The notes beneath the pieces are model-generated. The model made no database searches, was not told where the DNA came from, and worked only from the letters and a program-made list of their open reading frames with translations. A program made the translations under genes and the position numbers. Below are positions 16,651 through 28,437 of a stretch of DNA of 64,000 nt, one piece after another. The first letter of the stretch is position 1. The number at the start of each line of letters is the position of its first letter. This stretch comes from Microbulbifer guangxiensis. Lineage in GTDB: Bacteria; Pseudomonadota; Gammaproteobacteria; Pseudomonadales; Cellvibrionaceae. The DNA is taken from contig NZ_JAJSAQ010000003.1 in NCBI RefSeq assembly GCF_021729075.1, positions 310,001 through 374,000 of the forward strand, written 5' to 3'.

Positions 16651-18696
16651 ATGCCGGACCTGGGCAACCTGAGAGAGGGGCAGCAGCCCCTGGAGTGCCA
16701 TGTGGCCCTGATCAGCGCCGACCGGCAGCTGAGCCACGACTGGGTGCACGCCCTGAACAACACGGCGGCCCAGCATGAGAATCCCTTCGGCCTGAAGTTC
16801 AGTGCGGTGCTGCCGAGCGCCGCCGAGCGGCTGCTGCACAAGGATGGCAAACTGCAGGCCCTGATCGTGGATGCGGGGGTCGAGGCCGCCGGACTCTCGG
16901 CCGCGGAAGAGCTGGCTGATCGCCTGCACCTGGTGCGTGCCCAGCTCAACGTATTTCTGGTCGCACTCGGGTGCGATATCTCTGTATCCCTCCGCCAGCG
17001 CTTCGACGAATTGTTCGACCGCCGAGAGGGCAACTTCAATCACATGTTCCGCTTGGTGCAGGCCTTTATCGCCCGGCGCGCCTCCACCCCCTTTGCCGAT
17101 ACTCTCCGGGATTACGTGTTCAGCGCCCGGGATGCGTGGCATACCCCGGGGCACTCCGGTGGCGACAGCCTGCGCAACAGCCCCTGGGTGGGGGACTTCT
17201 ACCGCTTTATGGGTGAGCATGTATTCAACACCGACCTGTCGGTATCGGTGCAGGTGCTGGACAGCCTGCTGGAGCCACACTCGGTCATCCAGGCATCGCA
17301 GGATCTCGCCGCCCAGACTTTTGGTGCGCGGCAGACCTTCTTCCTCACCAACGGCACCTCCACCGCCAACAAAGTGGTCATTCAGCAGATCCTCGGCGGC
17401 GGTGGAAAAATTATCGTGGACCAGGCCTGCCACAAATCGGTCCACCATGCGATCGTTATGAACCGCTGCCAGCCGGTTTACCTGAAATGCACTCTGCATC
17501 CCGATTTCGGCATCTATGGCCCCGTGCGGCGCGAGGACATCGAGCGGGCACTGGAGGCCAACCGCGACGCGAAGTTGCTGGTGCTGACTTCCTGTACCTA
17601 CGACGGCCTGCGCTATGACCTGCGGCCGATTATCGAGCGGGCCCACGCCCTGGGGGTGAAGGTGCTGGTGGACGAAGCCTGGTATGCCCACGGTTACTTC
17701 CACCCGTTACTGCGCCCGACCGCACTGGAATGCGGGGCGGACTATGTGACCCAGAGCACCCACAAGACCCTGTCGGCATTCTCCCAGGCCAGTATGATCC
17801 ATGTGCAGGATCCGGATTTTGACGAGTTCCGCTTCCGCGAGAACCTCAACATGCACGCCTCCACCAGCCCCCAGTACGCGATGATCGCCAGCCTGGACGT
17901 TGCCCGTAAGCAGGCGGCGATGGAGGGCTACGGTCGCCTCGAGCGCTCGCTGAAGATGGTGGAGATCCTGCGCCGAGCGGTGGACCAGACCGGGGTGTTC
18001 CGCGCGCTTACCCGCGAAGACCTGATCCCGGCGCCGCTGGCCAGTGACGGTATCCGCCTCGATCCCACCAAGGTCACCATCGACATCTCCGCCAGTGGCT
18101 ACACCGGCAAGGAAATGCAGATCCGGCTGTTTGATCAGTATGGAATCCAGGTGGAGAAGACCACGTACAACACGGTCAGCGTACTGGTCACCTTGGGCAG
18201 CACCGAGAGCAAGCTGTTGCGTCTGGTCCATGCCTTCAAGCAGCTGGCCCAGTATCCGCGCCGTCGCATGCACCCGGCTTCCCCGCGGCGGCTGCCGGAA
18301 TTCACCCGGCTGCTATGCCTGCCGGCGGATGCCTACTTCGCTGATACCGAAGAGCTGCCGCTGATGGACGATGGCGTGCAGGCCGAGAAGCACCTGGTCG
18401 GCCGTGTCAGCGCCGACGAGATCGTGCCATACCCGCCGGGAATTCCGGTACTGGTGCCGGGGCAGGAGATCTCCGCGCAGATCATCCAGTACCTGCAGCA
18501 GCTGCTGCAGGGGCAGAACGCCACCGAGATTCACGGGCTTATCTTCCGTTCCGACGAGCCGATGTTGCGGGTCATGCGCGAGCTGTCGCAGCGTCCGTCT
18601 GCGGGCACTCCGCCGGCGACGGAACCGTCCGGAATAGCACCGCGAACAGCGGGCGGTGATGAGCGCGGGCCTGTCAACCACAAAAAGGCCGTGTGA
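16651..18696 (+). CDS. Orn/Lys/Arg decarboxylase family PLP enzyme
   Basis: A 681-residue PLP enzyme of the fold-type I basic amino acid decarboxylase family. After an N-terminal response-receiver-like wing domain (residues about 15-115), the core shows AWHTPGHSGGDSLRNSPWV, FLTNGTSTANKVV, LTSCTYDGLRYD, VDEAWYAHGYF and the PLP-lysine site STHKTLS (Lys372), ending with a C-terminal domain (ISAQIIQYLQQLLQG). The enzyme class decarboxylates ornithine, lysine or arginine to a polyamine or diamine; substrate is not resolved. The last 40 residues are an unrelated Pro/Gly-rich tail. The SDR gene starts 10 bp after the stop, so they are probably an operon. Confidence 0.85.
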   Translation: MPDLGNLREGQQPLECHVALISADRQLSHDWVHALNNTAAQHENPFGLKFSAVLPSAAERLLHKDGKLQALIVDAGVEAAGLSAAEELADRLHLVRAQLNVFLVALGCDISVSLRQRFDELFDRREGNFNHMFRLVQAFIARRASTPFADTLRDYVFSARDAWHTPGHSGGDSLRNSPWVGDFYRFMGEHVFNTDLSVSVQVLDSLLEPHSVIQASQDLAAQTFGARQTFFLTNGTSTANKVVIQQILGGGGKIIVDQACHKSVHHAIVMNRCQPVYLKCTLHPDFGIYGPVRREDIERALEANRDAKLLVLTSCTYDGLRYDLRPIIERAHALGVKVLVDEAWYAHGYFHPLLRPTALECGADYVTQSTHKTLSAFSQASMIHVQDPDFDEFRFRENLNMHASTSPQYAMIASLDVARKQAAMEGYGRLERSLKMVEILRRAVDQTGVFRALTREDLIPAPLASDGIRLDPTKVTIDISASGYTGKEMQIRLFDQYGIQVEKTTYNTVSVLVTLGSTESKLLRLVHAFKQLAQYPRRRMHPASPRRLPEFTRLLCLPADAYFADTEELPLMDDGVQAEKHLVGRVSADEIVPYPPGIPVLVPGQEISAQIIQYLQQLLQGQNATEIHGLIFRSDEPMLRVMRELSQRPSAGTPPATEPSGIAPRTAGGDERGPVNHKKAV

Positions 18697-18706
18697 GGGG
18701 GTAGCC

Positions 18707-19441
18707 GTGTTTGATCAGCCCGAACGCATCCTGCTCGCCGGGGCCAGCGGCGGCATCGCCGTCGCCCTGGGTGTCGAACTGGAAAAACGCTTTCCCGATG
18801 CAGAATTGATGAGCGTCAGCCGCAGCGCGGAGGCGCCAGGGGAAATTTCTCCGGCCCGGCATCTGCAAGCCGATTTGACCGACCCCGCCGCAGTGGAGGA
18901 CGTGCGCGCGTTCATCCAGGATGGCGATGGTCCGCCGGACTGGGTCATCTGCTGCTGTGGCATCCTGCACACTGGCGAGCACGGTCCGGAAAAGGCACTG
19001 GACCAGTGCGAGGAGGACTGGTTACTGGAATCCATGCGGGTCAACGTCGTTACCCACATGCATCTGGCCAAAGCGCTGGCACCGGTGCTGAAACCGAGCC
19101 GCCCGCTGGTTTGGGCGTCGCTGTCAGCGAAGGTTGGCAGTATCGGCGATAACCAGCTGGGTGGATGGTACAGCTACCGCATGAGCAAGGCGGCACTGAA
19201 CATGTTCATCCGCAACCTCTCTATCGAGTGGGGCCGGCGGCTCGACCACTGCTGTGTGGTGGCCGTGCACCCCGGGACGACCGATACCGCACTTTCCGAA
19301 CCTTTCCAGAAAAATATCCCGGAAGACAAGCTCTACAGTGCAGACACCAGTGCCGAGCGCATCGTGGATGTACTGGCGGGCCTGGATCAGGAGCGCAACG
19401 GCAAGCTGCTGTTCTGGGATGGGGAAGTACTGCCCTGGTAG
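18707..19441 (+). CDS. Short-chain dehydrogenase/reductase
   Basis: A 244-residue SDR oxidoreductase. The cofactor-binding glycine motif is ILLAGASGGIAVAL near the N-terminus, CCCGILHTG corresponds to the NNAG-type strand, and the catalytic YSYRMSKAALNMF gives Tyr-x-x-x-Lys; VHPGTTDTALSEPF is the usual P-G motif. The layout resembles CsgA/C-factor-type SDRs. The start is a GTG at 18707 with GAGGGGG upstream; earlier ATGs at 18656-18661 lie inside the decarboxylase gene. It is convergent with the next gene, 13 bp away. Substrate unknown. Confidence 0.85.
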   Translation: MFDQPERILLAGASGGIAVALGVELEKRFPDAELMSVSRSAEAPGEISPARHLQADLTDPAAVEDVRAFIQDGDGPPDWVICCCGILHTGEHGPEKALDQCEEDWLLESMRVNVVTHMHLAKALAPVLKPSRPLVWASLSAKVGSIGDNQLGGWYSYRMSKAALNMFIRNLSIEWGRRLDHCCVVAVHPGTTDTALSEPFQKNIPEDKLYSADTSAERIVDVLAGLDQERNGKLLFWDGEVLPW

Positions 19442-19454
19442 GGCAGCACGCTGT

Positions 19455-19898
19455 TCAGGTCGCAGGGACGGGTGGTGGCTGGTGTCGCTGTGCCAGGCTC
19501 TTCGCGGTCTTGCGTGCCCAGTTTATCCAGAACGCTTCGACGATCGGTTCTTGCTGAATCTCATCTTCATCGACTTCCGGCACCTGCCATTTGCGCAAAG
19601 TCATTTCATCGATGAACCATCGTGGCAGCATCACATCGTGATGCTCGATGTAGTGCTCGAGCCCTTCTGGCCAGAGCCAGCGCCCGTCCGTCAGGCAGCG
19701 CGATCCCAGAGCGGCCCCGCACTCGGGGAACCTGCACCGTGAATATCCGCGCCAGCGGGTATGGGTTTTTCCGCTTTGCAGGTACCGGACGATGCGCGGG
19801 CGTTCCGCGGCACGCCAGCCGGGCGCGATGAGCGATTGGGGTCGGGGATAGTCCCACAGGTAAGGGACGCTGCGCCAATAGCCGACTTCGAGCAACAT
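19455..19898 (-). CDS. Hypothetical protein with Cys pair and WPEGLEHY motif
   Basis: A 147-residue soluble protein. The centre holds CRFPECGAALGSRC, a possible metal or disulfide site, and then TDGRWLWPEGLEHYIEHHD and VMLPRWFIDEM, a block of the type seen in small bacterial proteins of unknown function. GGAGG precedes the ATG with good spacing, which supports the start. It is divergent from nothing close: aidB-like lies upstream on the same strand 52 bp away, the SDR is convergent downstream. No function is proposed. Confidence 0.65.
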   Translation of the reverse strand: MLLEVGYWRSVPYLWDYPRPQSLIAPGWRAAERPRIVRYLQSGKTHTRWRGYSRCRFPECGAALGSRCLTDGRWLWPEGLEHYIEHHDVMLPRWFIDEMTLRKWQVPEVDEDEIQQEPIVEAFWINWARKTAKSLAQRHQPPPVPAT

Positions 19899-19950
19899 GT
19901 TGCCTCCACGGGGTTACAGGGATTAGGGAGTGTAGCTTTCGCCGGGGCGT

Positions 19951-21609
19951 TCACCCCCGCCCCGGGTCCCCCCGTTCGACCAGCCGCTCGAGATCGACAC
20001 CGCGGGGCAGGGTACCGGTATTGTGCGCACTTCGAGGCAGTAGGCGCGAGGCAATGAAGGCCTCGGCGACGGCGCTGTTGCCGCCCTGAACCAGCAGGTG
20101 GGCCTGCATTGTCAGGGCCATCTGGTCCACCAGGTGGCGGGCCCGGTACTCGATCTGGTCCCGATCCGTCAGCTGTTTTCTCAGGCTCCTGATGGCTTTG
20201 TCCAGCGATGGGTCGGCACCGGCGCTTTCCGATAATTCATCGAACCAGTGGTTGAGTATGGCCGGGGTCTTGCCGATGGCCCGCAGTACATCCAGCGCCT
20301 GGATATTACCGGAGCCCTCCCAGATCGCATTGATGGGGGCATCGCGGTACAGGCGGGCGGTGATGAAATTCTCGATCACACCGTTGCCGCCCAGGCACTC
20401 CATCGCCTCGTAGGCGTGATGGGGCGTACGTTTACAGATCCAGTATTTGCCCACCGCGGCGCCGAGCCGCATCAGCATCCGCTCGTGTTCACTGTCGGGA
20501 TGATCCATTGCCCGGGCCATGCGCATGGTCATGGCTACCGAGCCTTCGACTTCCAGCTGCAGGTCGGCGAGCACGTTCTGCATCAGCGGCTGCTCGATCA
20601 ATGGCCTGCCGAAGGCGCTGCGGTGGGCGGCATGGTGTACGGCCTGTACCACCGCCTGGCGCTGGCCACCGGCGGAGCCGATCATGCAGTCGAAGCGGGT
20701 AGTGGCCACCATCTCAATGATCGCATTTACCCCGCGTCCCTCCTCACCCACCAGCCAGCCGAGGGCACCGCGCAGCTCGATTTCCGACGAGGCGTTGGAG
20801 ACATTGCCAGCCTTGTTTTTCAGGCGCTGCACCTGGATCGGGTTCTTGCTGCCATCCGGGCGCCAGCGGGGCACCAGGAAACAGCTGAGGCCTTTGGGGG
20901 ACTGCGCCAGCATCAGGAAGGCATCGCACATGGGGGCCGAAGTGAACCACTTGTGGCCGGTCAGCTCGTAGCTGTCGTCGCCCACCGGGGCGGCAGTCGT
21001 GGTATTGGCGCGCACATCGGAGCCGCCCTGTTTCTCGGTCATGGCCATGCCGATGGTGAGCTGGGCCTTCTCGGTATAGGGGCGGTTGGACGGGTCGTAG
21101 CTCCGGGCGGTGATTTTTGGCAGCCACTCCTCTGCCAGCCGGGGTGCCAGGCGGATGGACGGCACCGAGGCAAAAGTCATGGTCACGGGGCAACCGTGGC
21201 CGGCCTCCAGCTGGCAGTGCAGGTAGTACTTGGCGGCGCGGGCGACATGGGCGCCGGGGCCCGGGTCCGTCCAGGGTGCGCTATGCAGGCCCTCCGACAG
21301 CGCCAGCTGCATCAACTGGTGGTAGGCGGGATGGTAGCGGACCAGGTCGACACGGTTGCCGACCCGGTCGTGGCTTTCAAAAATCGGTTTGAACTCGTTG
21401 GCATCGTAACCGCGCTGGATCATCTCCGGGCGGCCGCAGACCTCGCCGTAGCGCTGCAGGTCATCCTCAGCCCAGTGCCCGCCGAAGTGACGCACGGCAT
21501 CCCGCAGCGCGTGGTCCCCCGCATACAGGTTGTGTCCCGCCAGCGATGGCGCCTGGTTGAACACTTCATGTGTGTCGGGCCGGGCAGAAGGTGGCAGCTG
21601 CTCGCTCAT
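19951..21609 (-). CDS. aidB: AidB-type acyl-CoA dehydrogenase
   Basis: A 552-residue flavoprotein of the acyl-CoA dehydrogenase superfamily, AidB branch. The N-terminal THEVFNQAPSLAGHNLY segment is the AidB signature, and FAD/acyl-CoA fold blocks follow: TIGMAMTEKQGGSDVRANTT, GHKWFTSAPMCDAFL, HRSAFGRPLIEQPLMQN and YEAMECLGGNGVIEN (the position of the catalytic Glu family motif). In E. coli AidB is induced by alkylating agents and binds DNA; its true enzymatic role is unclear. I prefer the ATG at 21609, which has GAGGAA upstream, over 21642. The DNA-binding C-terminal domain is present (length near the 541 residues of E. coli AidB). Confidence 0.88.
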   Translation of the reverse strand: MSEQLPPSARPDTHEVFNQAPSLAGHNLYAGDHALRDAVRHFGGHWAEDDLQRYGEVCGRPEMIQRGYDANEFKPIFESHDRVGNRVDLVRYHPAYHQLMQLALSEGLHSAPWTDPGPGAHVARAAKYYLHCQLEAGHGCPVTMTFASVPSIRLAPRLAEEWLPKITARSYDPSNRPYTEKAQLTIGMAMTEKQGGSDVRANTTTAAPVGDDSYELTGHKWFTSAPMCDAFLMLAQSPKGLSCFLVPRWRPDGSKNPIQVQRLKNKAGNVSNASSEIELRGALGWLVGEEGRGVNAIIEMVATTRFDCMIGSAGGQRQAVVQAVHHAAHRSAFGRPLIEQPLMQNVLADLQLEVEGSVAMTMRMARAMDHPDSEHERMLMRLGAAVGKYWICKRTPHHAYEAMECLGGNGVIENFITARLYRDAPINAIWEGSGNIQALDVLRAIGKTPAILNHWFDELSESAGADPSLDKAIRSLRKQLTDRDQIEYRARHLVDQMALTMQAHLLVQGGNSAVAEAFIASRLLPRSAHNTGTLPRGVDLERLVERGDPGRG

Positions 21610-21797
21610 TGCGTTCCTCGCGATGGGCCGGGTGTGGCTCATTCAATGTAAACGCCACAAGGCGATCCGCAAAATGCATTTCCTGACAAATCTCAGGGCA
21701 TTTCCGGGCGCGCGGGATATCGCTGTTAACAGGGGAAGAGGGGCACAAGAAGGGGGGCGACTGGCCGGGAAGAAATATGAAGGAGCTCAGGGCGTGG

Positions 21798-22799
21798 TCA
21801 GAGACTGCGCTTGCCGGAGAGGTTGAGCGTCAGTTCCAGCAGCCCGGTCCAGGGATTGAGTTCGCGTCCGCCTTTGATGGCGTTGTCCACCGCGCGGGCT
21901 CGCAGCAGCAGTGCTTCCAGTTGCCGGCGCGGCAGGCGGTTGATGGCGCCCTGCACGAGGGGCTGGCGCTTCTGGATACGCACCAGCCGGCTCAGCGGCT
22001 GGCCCTGGTCCAGCTTCTCACCGATCTCCAGCAGGCTGCGGATTTCCCGCGCCAGGGCCCAGAGTACGATGGGTGCCTCTACCCCCTCGGCGCGCAGGCC
22101 ATGCAGGGTCTTTACGGCCGCTTCGGCATCCCCGGCCAGGGCGCGATCGATCAGCCCGAACACGTCGTAGCGGGCGGAGCTGGCCACGGCATCGTTCATG
22201 GTGGCGGCGGTAATCAGGTTGTCGTTACTCAGCAGCTTGAGCTTTTCGATTTCCTGGCTGGCCGCCAGCAGATTGCCCTCGACCCGCTCGGCGAGGATCT
22301 GGATGGCTTCGGGCTCGGCATCGAGGCCCTCAGCACGCAGCCGCTGGTGAATCCAGCGCGGCATTTCATTGGCGTCCACCGGCCAGATCTGGATCAGTGC
22401 GCCGCGCTGTTCCAGGGCTTTCATCCACTTGCTGTTGACCTGGGCGCGGTCCACCTTGGGCAGCACCAGTAGCAGTACCAGGTCGTCACCGCCGATCCGG
22501 GCAAATTCCTGCAGGGCCTTGCTGCCCTTGTCCCCGGGCTTGCCGTTGGGCAGGCGCACTTCGATCAGTTTCTTCTCGGCAAACAGCGACAGGCTGCCGG
22601 CAGAGGCGATCAGCTGGCCCCAGTCGAAATTGTTCTCGGCATGGAGCAGCTCGCGCTCGTTGAATCCCTGTTTTTTTGCCGCGGCACGGATACTGTCACA
22701 GCATTCCTGCACCAGCAGCGGCTCGTCCCCGGACACGACATAAATGGGGGCAAGACCCTTGTTGAGGCTCTGTGGCAACTGGCGGGGATTGAGGCGCAT
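21798..22799 (-). CDS. holA: DNA polymerase III delta subunit
   Basis: A 333-residue clamp-loader subunit that opens the beta sliding clamp. Family blocks: LNKGLAPIYVVSGDEPLLVQE at the N-terminus, FFAEKKLIEVRLPNG-like LFAEKKLIEVRLPNGKPG, VEGNLLAASQEIEKLKLL and SARYDVFGLIDRALAG. The ATG at 22799 begins MRLNPRQLPQ, the usual HolA start; the longer frame runs into lptE. It follows lptE by 13 bp, the same lptE-holA order as in E. coli. Confidence 0.94.
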   Translation of the reverse strand: MRLNPRQLPQSLNKGLAPIYVVSGDEPLLVQECCDSIRAAAKKQGFNERELLHAENNFDWGQLIASAGSLSLFAEKKLIEVRLPNGKPGDKGSKALQEFARIGGDDLVLLLVLPKVDRAQVNSKWMKALEQRGALIQIWPVDANEMPRWIHQRLRAEGLDAEPEAIQILAERVEGNLLAASQEIEKLKLLSNDNLITAATMNDAVASSARYDVFGLIDRALAGDAEAAVKTLHGLRAEGVEAPIVLWALAREIRSLLEIGEKLDQGQPLSRLVRIQKRQPLVQGAINRLPRRQLEALLLRARAVDNAIKGGRELNPWTGLLELTLNLSGKRSL

Positions 22800-22812
22800 A
22801 GCTCGGTTTGTC

Positions 22813-23337
22813 TCAGTAACTGCGTTCTTCGAGCGGAGCGCCCACATCGATGCGGCGCAGGCGGTCGATGATGCGGCCGATCAGTTCCCGGCGCATTTCC
22901 TCGCGCAACAGGAGCTCTTCCTCGCCCTTGCTCACCACTTCGTTGTCATCCCACTCCAGTGTGCGGTAGACGTCCGCCTCGGCATTGTTGAGCAGTACGC
23001 GACCGCTGCTGTCGGCAACACTGTAGAGGGCGCTGGTAATCAGTTCATACTCGGCGGCACGGCCCTTGGCATCCACAGCCACGGTGCGGCGGCGCTCATC
23101 TTCCTTGTGAATGGTGAGCACATAGTCTGCAAGAGAGGGCGACTCTGCCATGGGAATGCCACCGCTGCGCAGCAGGCGGGTGAGCTCTTCGGCAATCCCG
23201 GAGCGGGGATCCTCCGCGGTGATATAGAGCTGGCTACCCGGAGGGAAGTTCTTCGGCGCACCGCGCAGGTGCCAGCCGCAGGCGGTCAGCGATATCACAA
23301 TCAAGACACCCAGTGTGCGGGCTAATATTTTTTTCAT
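22813..23337 (-). CDS. lptE: LPS-assembly lipoprotein LptE
   Basis: A 174-residue outer-membrane lipoprotein. The signal and lipobox are MKKILARTLGVLIVISLTAC (Cys20), followed by GWHLRG, the hallmark start of LptE. LptE plugs the LptD barrel and helps deliver lipopolysaccharide to the outer surface. Its ATG overlaps the stop codon of the upstream gene (ATGA), showing translational coupling, and holA follows 13 bp later. The C-terminus has LLLREEMRRELIGRIIDRLRR, the family's final helix. Confidence 0.92.
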   Translation of the reverse strand: MKKILARTLGVLIVISLTACGWHLRGAPKNFPPGSQLYITAEDPRSGIAEELTRLLRSGGIPMAESPSLADYVLTIHKEDERRRTVAVDAKGRAAEYELITSALYSVADSSGRVLLNNAEADVYRTLEWDDNEVVSKGEEELLLREEMRRELIGRIIDRLRRIDVGAPLEERSY

Positions 23338-23813
23338 TGTTTATTCGAATAGAAGCTCTTGTTGAGTTTGGTCGGGCGCTGGCCGCCGGTGACCGCCGGC
23401 AGTCCGGGGGCATCACCGAACACCAGCTTGCCGTCAATGATGGCGATGATCTGGGTCACGCGCTCACCGACACCAGGCAATGTCATGCCGCCGCTTTGCA
23501 GTTCATTCACTTCCAGGTCAATGTCCTGCGCCCTGTCACCGTCGACGGTGGTGCGCATCTCGCCAAGCCGGTAGCGGCCAGTGGAGACTATCTCCATCCC
23601 CATAGGAGTCTTGCAGCCGGCGTCAATGAAGAACGTGCTTTTGGCCCTGTATTCACCCGCTGCGGTGAAGCGGCTGCTGACTTGCAGGTAGCGACCGGAG
23701 GCTTGTTTGCACTGGCTTTGCCACTGCCCCACCAATTCACCCGACAGGCCCTTTGCGTAAGCGGTACCGGTGGCCAGCAGGCCGGCCACCGCAATTGCAG
23801 TCAATCTGTACAA
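23334..23813 (-). CDS. Secreted hypothetical protein between leuS and lptE
   Basis: A 159-residue protein with a good signal peptide (YRLTAIAVAGLLATGTAYA, cleavage after AYA) and a soluble domain with three cysteines, resembling a small lipocalin-like or APCDD1-like beta sheet (GQWQSQC, AGEYRAKSTFF, STGRYRLGEM). The start is a TTG, weakly supported by a GGGGGT upstream, but it is the only codon placed right for the signal peptide. It follows leuS by 40 bp and overlaps lptE by ATGA, so it is a real member of the operon. E. coli has no gene in this position. Function unknown. Confidence 0.65.
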   Translation of the reverse strand: MYRLTAIAVAGLLATGTAYAKGLSGELVGQWQSQCKQASGRYLQVSSRFTAAGEYRAKSTFFIDAGCKTPMGMEIVSTGRYRLGEMRTTVDGDRAQDIDLEVNELQSGGMTLPGVGERVTQIIAIIDGKLVFGDAPGLPAVTGGQRPTKLNKSFYSNKQ

Positions 23814-23853
23814 GGCAAGTACCCCCGAAAACCTGGGCTACCTAGTAACCCGT

Positions 23854-26475
<2,622 letters not shown>

Positions 26476-26542
26476 TCAATTCGTAGTGGGAATTCCAGTC
26501 CAATTCGTACACTGGAAAGCGCGGAATTATATGAGGGATGCC

Positions 26543-26992
26543 ATGACGAAGGAACCGAAGTTGCCTCCTGAGGAGGATCTGGCGGAAGAACTGCGCCAGG
26601 ATCTGGAGAATCTGGTCGAGGGTGAGCTGGCCGTAGAGGAGCTCACGGCCAATAAGATGGCGTTCCTGCGCGCCTGGCTGAAGGACGACCTGCATCGGGC
26701 GGCGGAGTACCTGCGCGGTCTGGGTGGTGAGCTGAAAACCACTGAAGAGCGCGCCGGAGAGCTGTTTTTGAATGCCGCCGACCCCACCGAGACGGCCTGG
26801 CCCAAGCTGATGCGATGTATCAAAGCCGGTGAGCCCTGGGCCCTGGCCGGCGAAACCGTGGGCGCGGGAGAGGAGCTGCAGTGCCTGGGGTGTGGTTACC
26901 GTGCACTCCCCCCGGAGAATGCCCAGATCACCCCATGCCATCGCTGTGGTTACGGCGTCTTTCGCCAGATTACCGGTGGTCTCGAGCGCTGA
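26543..26992 (+). CDS. ybeL: Zinc-ribbon protein, YbeL/DUF1451 family
   Basis: A 149-residue cytoplasmic protein. The N-terminal two thirds are acidic and helical (PPEEDLAEELRQDLENL); the C-terminus carries a zinc ribbon, CLGC...CHRC (EELQCLGCGYRALPP and TPCHRCGYGVFRQ). The family is DUF1451, whose E. coli member YbeL is also divergent from leuS, so position supports the name. I chose the ATG at 26543 because GAGGG lies just upstream; 26531 is an alternative. Its stop overlaps the start of the next gene (TGATG). Function unknown. Confidence 0.85.
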   Translation: MTKEPKLPPEEDLAEELRQDLENLVEGELAVEELTANKMAFLRAWLKDDLHRAAEYLRGLGGELKTTEERAGELFLNAADPTETAWPKLMRCIKAGEPWALAGETVGAGEELQCLGCGYRALPPENAQITPCHRCGYGVFRQITGGLER

Positions 26993-27771
26993 TGGAATCC
27001 CATGCTGCCCTGACCACCCTGGTGATGCCGCCATTGGCGCCGCTGCTGGGGCTGTTGTTGGCTCTTGTGTTGTGGTTGCTGCCCTCTTCGTCGGTTTTCG
27101 CAAAACTGTCACTGCCGCTGGCTATTCTCTCTGTCGCGACCTTGTGGATTTCGGCGACACCGGTCTTTTCTTACTGGCTCGGTAAGCAGGTGGGACAGGC
27201 GCCGTCGCAGGCCGAGGCTGTGCCCCAGGCTGTGGTGGTGTTAGGCGCAGGTCGTTACCGGGATGAGAAAAGCGGTAACGAACGGCTTTCAGCCACCACT
27301 CTCGAGCGGCTGATGTGGGCAGTGGACAAGGGCCCCACCCAGCTGCCGGTCCTGGTCACCGGCGGACGTGTTTATGCCGGTGAGCGGGATCCCGAGGCGC
27401 AATTAATGGCGGTCGTGATGAAAGATCGCCTGCAGCGACCGGCGACTTGGCAGGAGAATTGCAGTCGTACCACAGCCGAGAATGCGGTCAATAGTGCGGC
27501 GATGCTTCATGACTCCGGTGTGGAAAGCATCGTGCTGGTCACTCACTGGTGGCATATGCCGCGGGCGGCGCGGGTTTTTGCCCGCGCGGGCCTGCAGGTT
27601 CAGCCACTTGCGGTGGGCACGCCCGGGGAGCTGTTACCGCGCGCACAGGGCGGGTTGCTGTCCTGGCTGCCAACGGCTTCTGCCATGCTGCGTACTCAGG
27701 TGTACTGGCGCGAACTGCTTGGTCAGTGGTGGTATTACTGGAGGCCTTTGCCGCCAGAACATAAATGTTGA
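26992..27771 (+). CDS. YdcF/ElyC-like DUF218 membrane protein
   Basis: A 259-residue protein with two N-terminal membrane segments (about residues 11-30 and 36-56) and a periplasmic DUF218 domain: AVVVLGAGRYRDEK, LPVLVTGGRVYAGERD, CSRTTAENAVNSAAML, LVTHWWHMPRAARVFARAGL. In E. coli the related ElyC acts in envelope and peptidoglycan precursor (lipid carrier) homeostasis, and SanA/YdcF are paralogues. Its ATG overlaps the stop of the ybeL-like gene, so the two are coupled. No terminator is visible behind it; the next 225 bases (27772-27996) show no gene. Confidence 0.85.
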   Translation: MESHAALTTLVMPPLAPLLGLLLALVLWLLPSSSVFAKLSLPLAILSVATLWISATPVFSYWLGKQVGQAPSQAEAVPQAVVVLGAGRYRDEKSGNERLSATTLERLMWAVDKGPTQLPVLVTGGRVYAGERDPEAQLMAVVMKDRLQRPATWQENCSRTTAENAVNSAAMLHDSGVESIVLVTHWWHMPRAARVFARAGLQVQPLAVGTPGELLPRAQGGLLSWLPTASAMLRTQVYWRELLGQWWYYWRPLPPEHKC

Positions 27772-27996
27772 GGAACTAACGCCCCAGTCCGTCTTCTCAA
27801 GGCTAGAGGCTCGGGCAGGCCGCGAAACTGGCGTCAAAAGACAGGATCTGGCGAGCGGTTCCGGTCACGATAATGCCTTGTAGGGTCCCGATCAGGGGGC
27901 CTAAGATGTGAAGCCCACAGTGGCGGTCGTTGGTTGAAAAGCAATGGAGCAGTGGCTGTGGATAGCAACCATAAAAATAAAAGAGGTACCGCTGAA

Positions 27997-28371
27997 ATGA
28001 TGGCAATTCCAGCGTCTTTTTCTCCCCTCCAGTTACATAATCGCCTGAATCGTCTGGTGGATGTCGGCTTCCGGCGGGTGCGCCGTGATGGCCGTGATCT
28101 GGTATTTCTCACTGCGGGCAGTGAAGCAGGTGGCCTGGTCCGCAAGAACTTTGAGACCTTTGCCGGCCAGATAGTCCGGGAGTTCCGTATCGATCCCGTG
28201 GAGGCTGATTTCATTGAGCTGCGCGTCGAGGCTGGCGAACCCCGTTGGTATCGCTGGCATGCGCAATGGGTTGGCTCTGCGCCGATGGAGTGCACTGCAG
28301 AGGCGGTGGAGGGAGAATCCGGCCGGCGCTACCTCACCCAGGCCCTTGAGGCCAGCGAAGAAGCGGCCTGA
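27997..28371 (+). CDS. Hypothetical protein
   Basis: A 124-residue soluble protein with a beta-rich N-terminal half (LQLHNRLNRLVDVGFRRVRRDGRDLVFLTAG) and an acidic C-terminus. I chose the double ATG at 27997 (MMAIPASFSP), preceded by AAGAGGT; the frame is open further upstream. Codon composition favours this strand over the overlapping minus-strand frame at 28033-28266. No family recognised. It is convergent with the epimerase gene, with a GC-rich hairpin region between them. Confidence 0.5.
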   Translation: MMAIPASFSPLQLHNRLNRLVDVGFRRVRRDGRDLVFLTAGSEAGGLVRKNFETFAGQIVREFRIDPVEADFIELRVEAGEPRWYRWHAQWVGSAPMECTAEAVEGESGRRYLTQALEASEEAA

Positions 28372-28437
28372 CCCTCTGTTCGCCGCTCTCTAAACAAAGA
28401 GAAGAGCCCAGAACTGAAAGCTCCGGGTTTCCGGGGC

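Noticed and set aside
20248..21651. A 467-codon open frame antisense to the AidB-like gene
   Set aside because: High-GC third-position bias leaves antisense frames open. The sense protein has complete family motifs; the antisense product is Gly/His/Val-rich without any domain.
28033..28266. 77-codon minus-strand frame opposite the hypothetical gene at 27997
   Set aside because: The plus frame is longer, has a ribosome site and a more protein-like composition.
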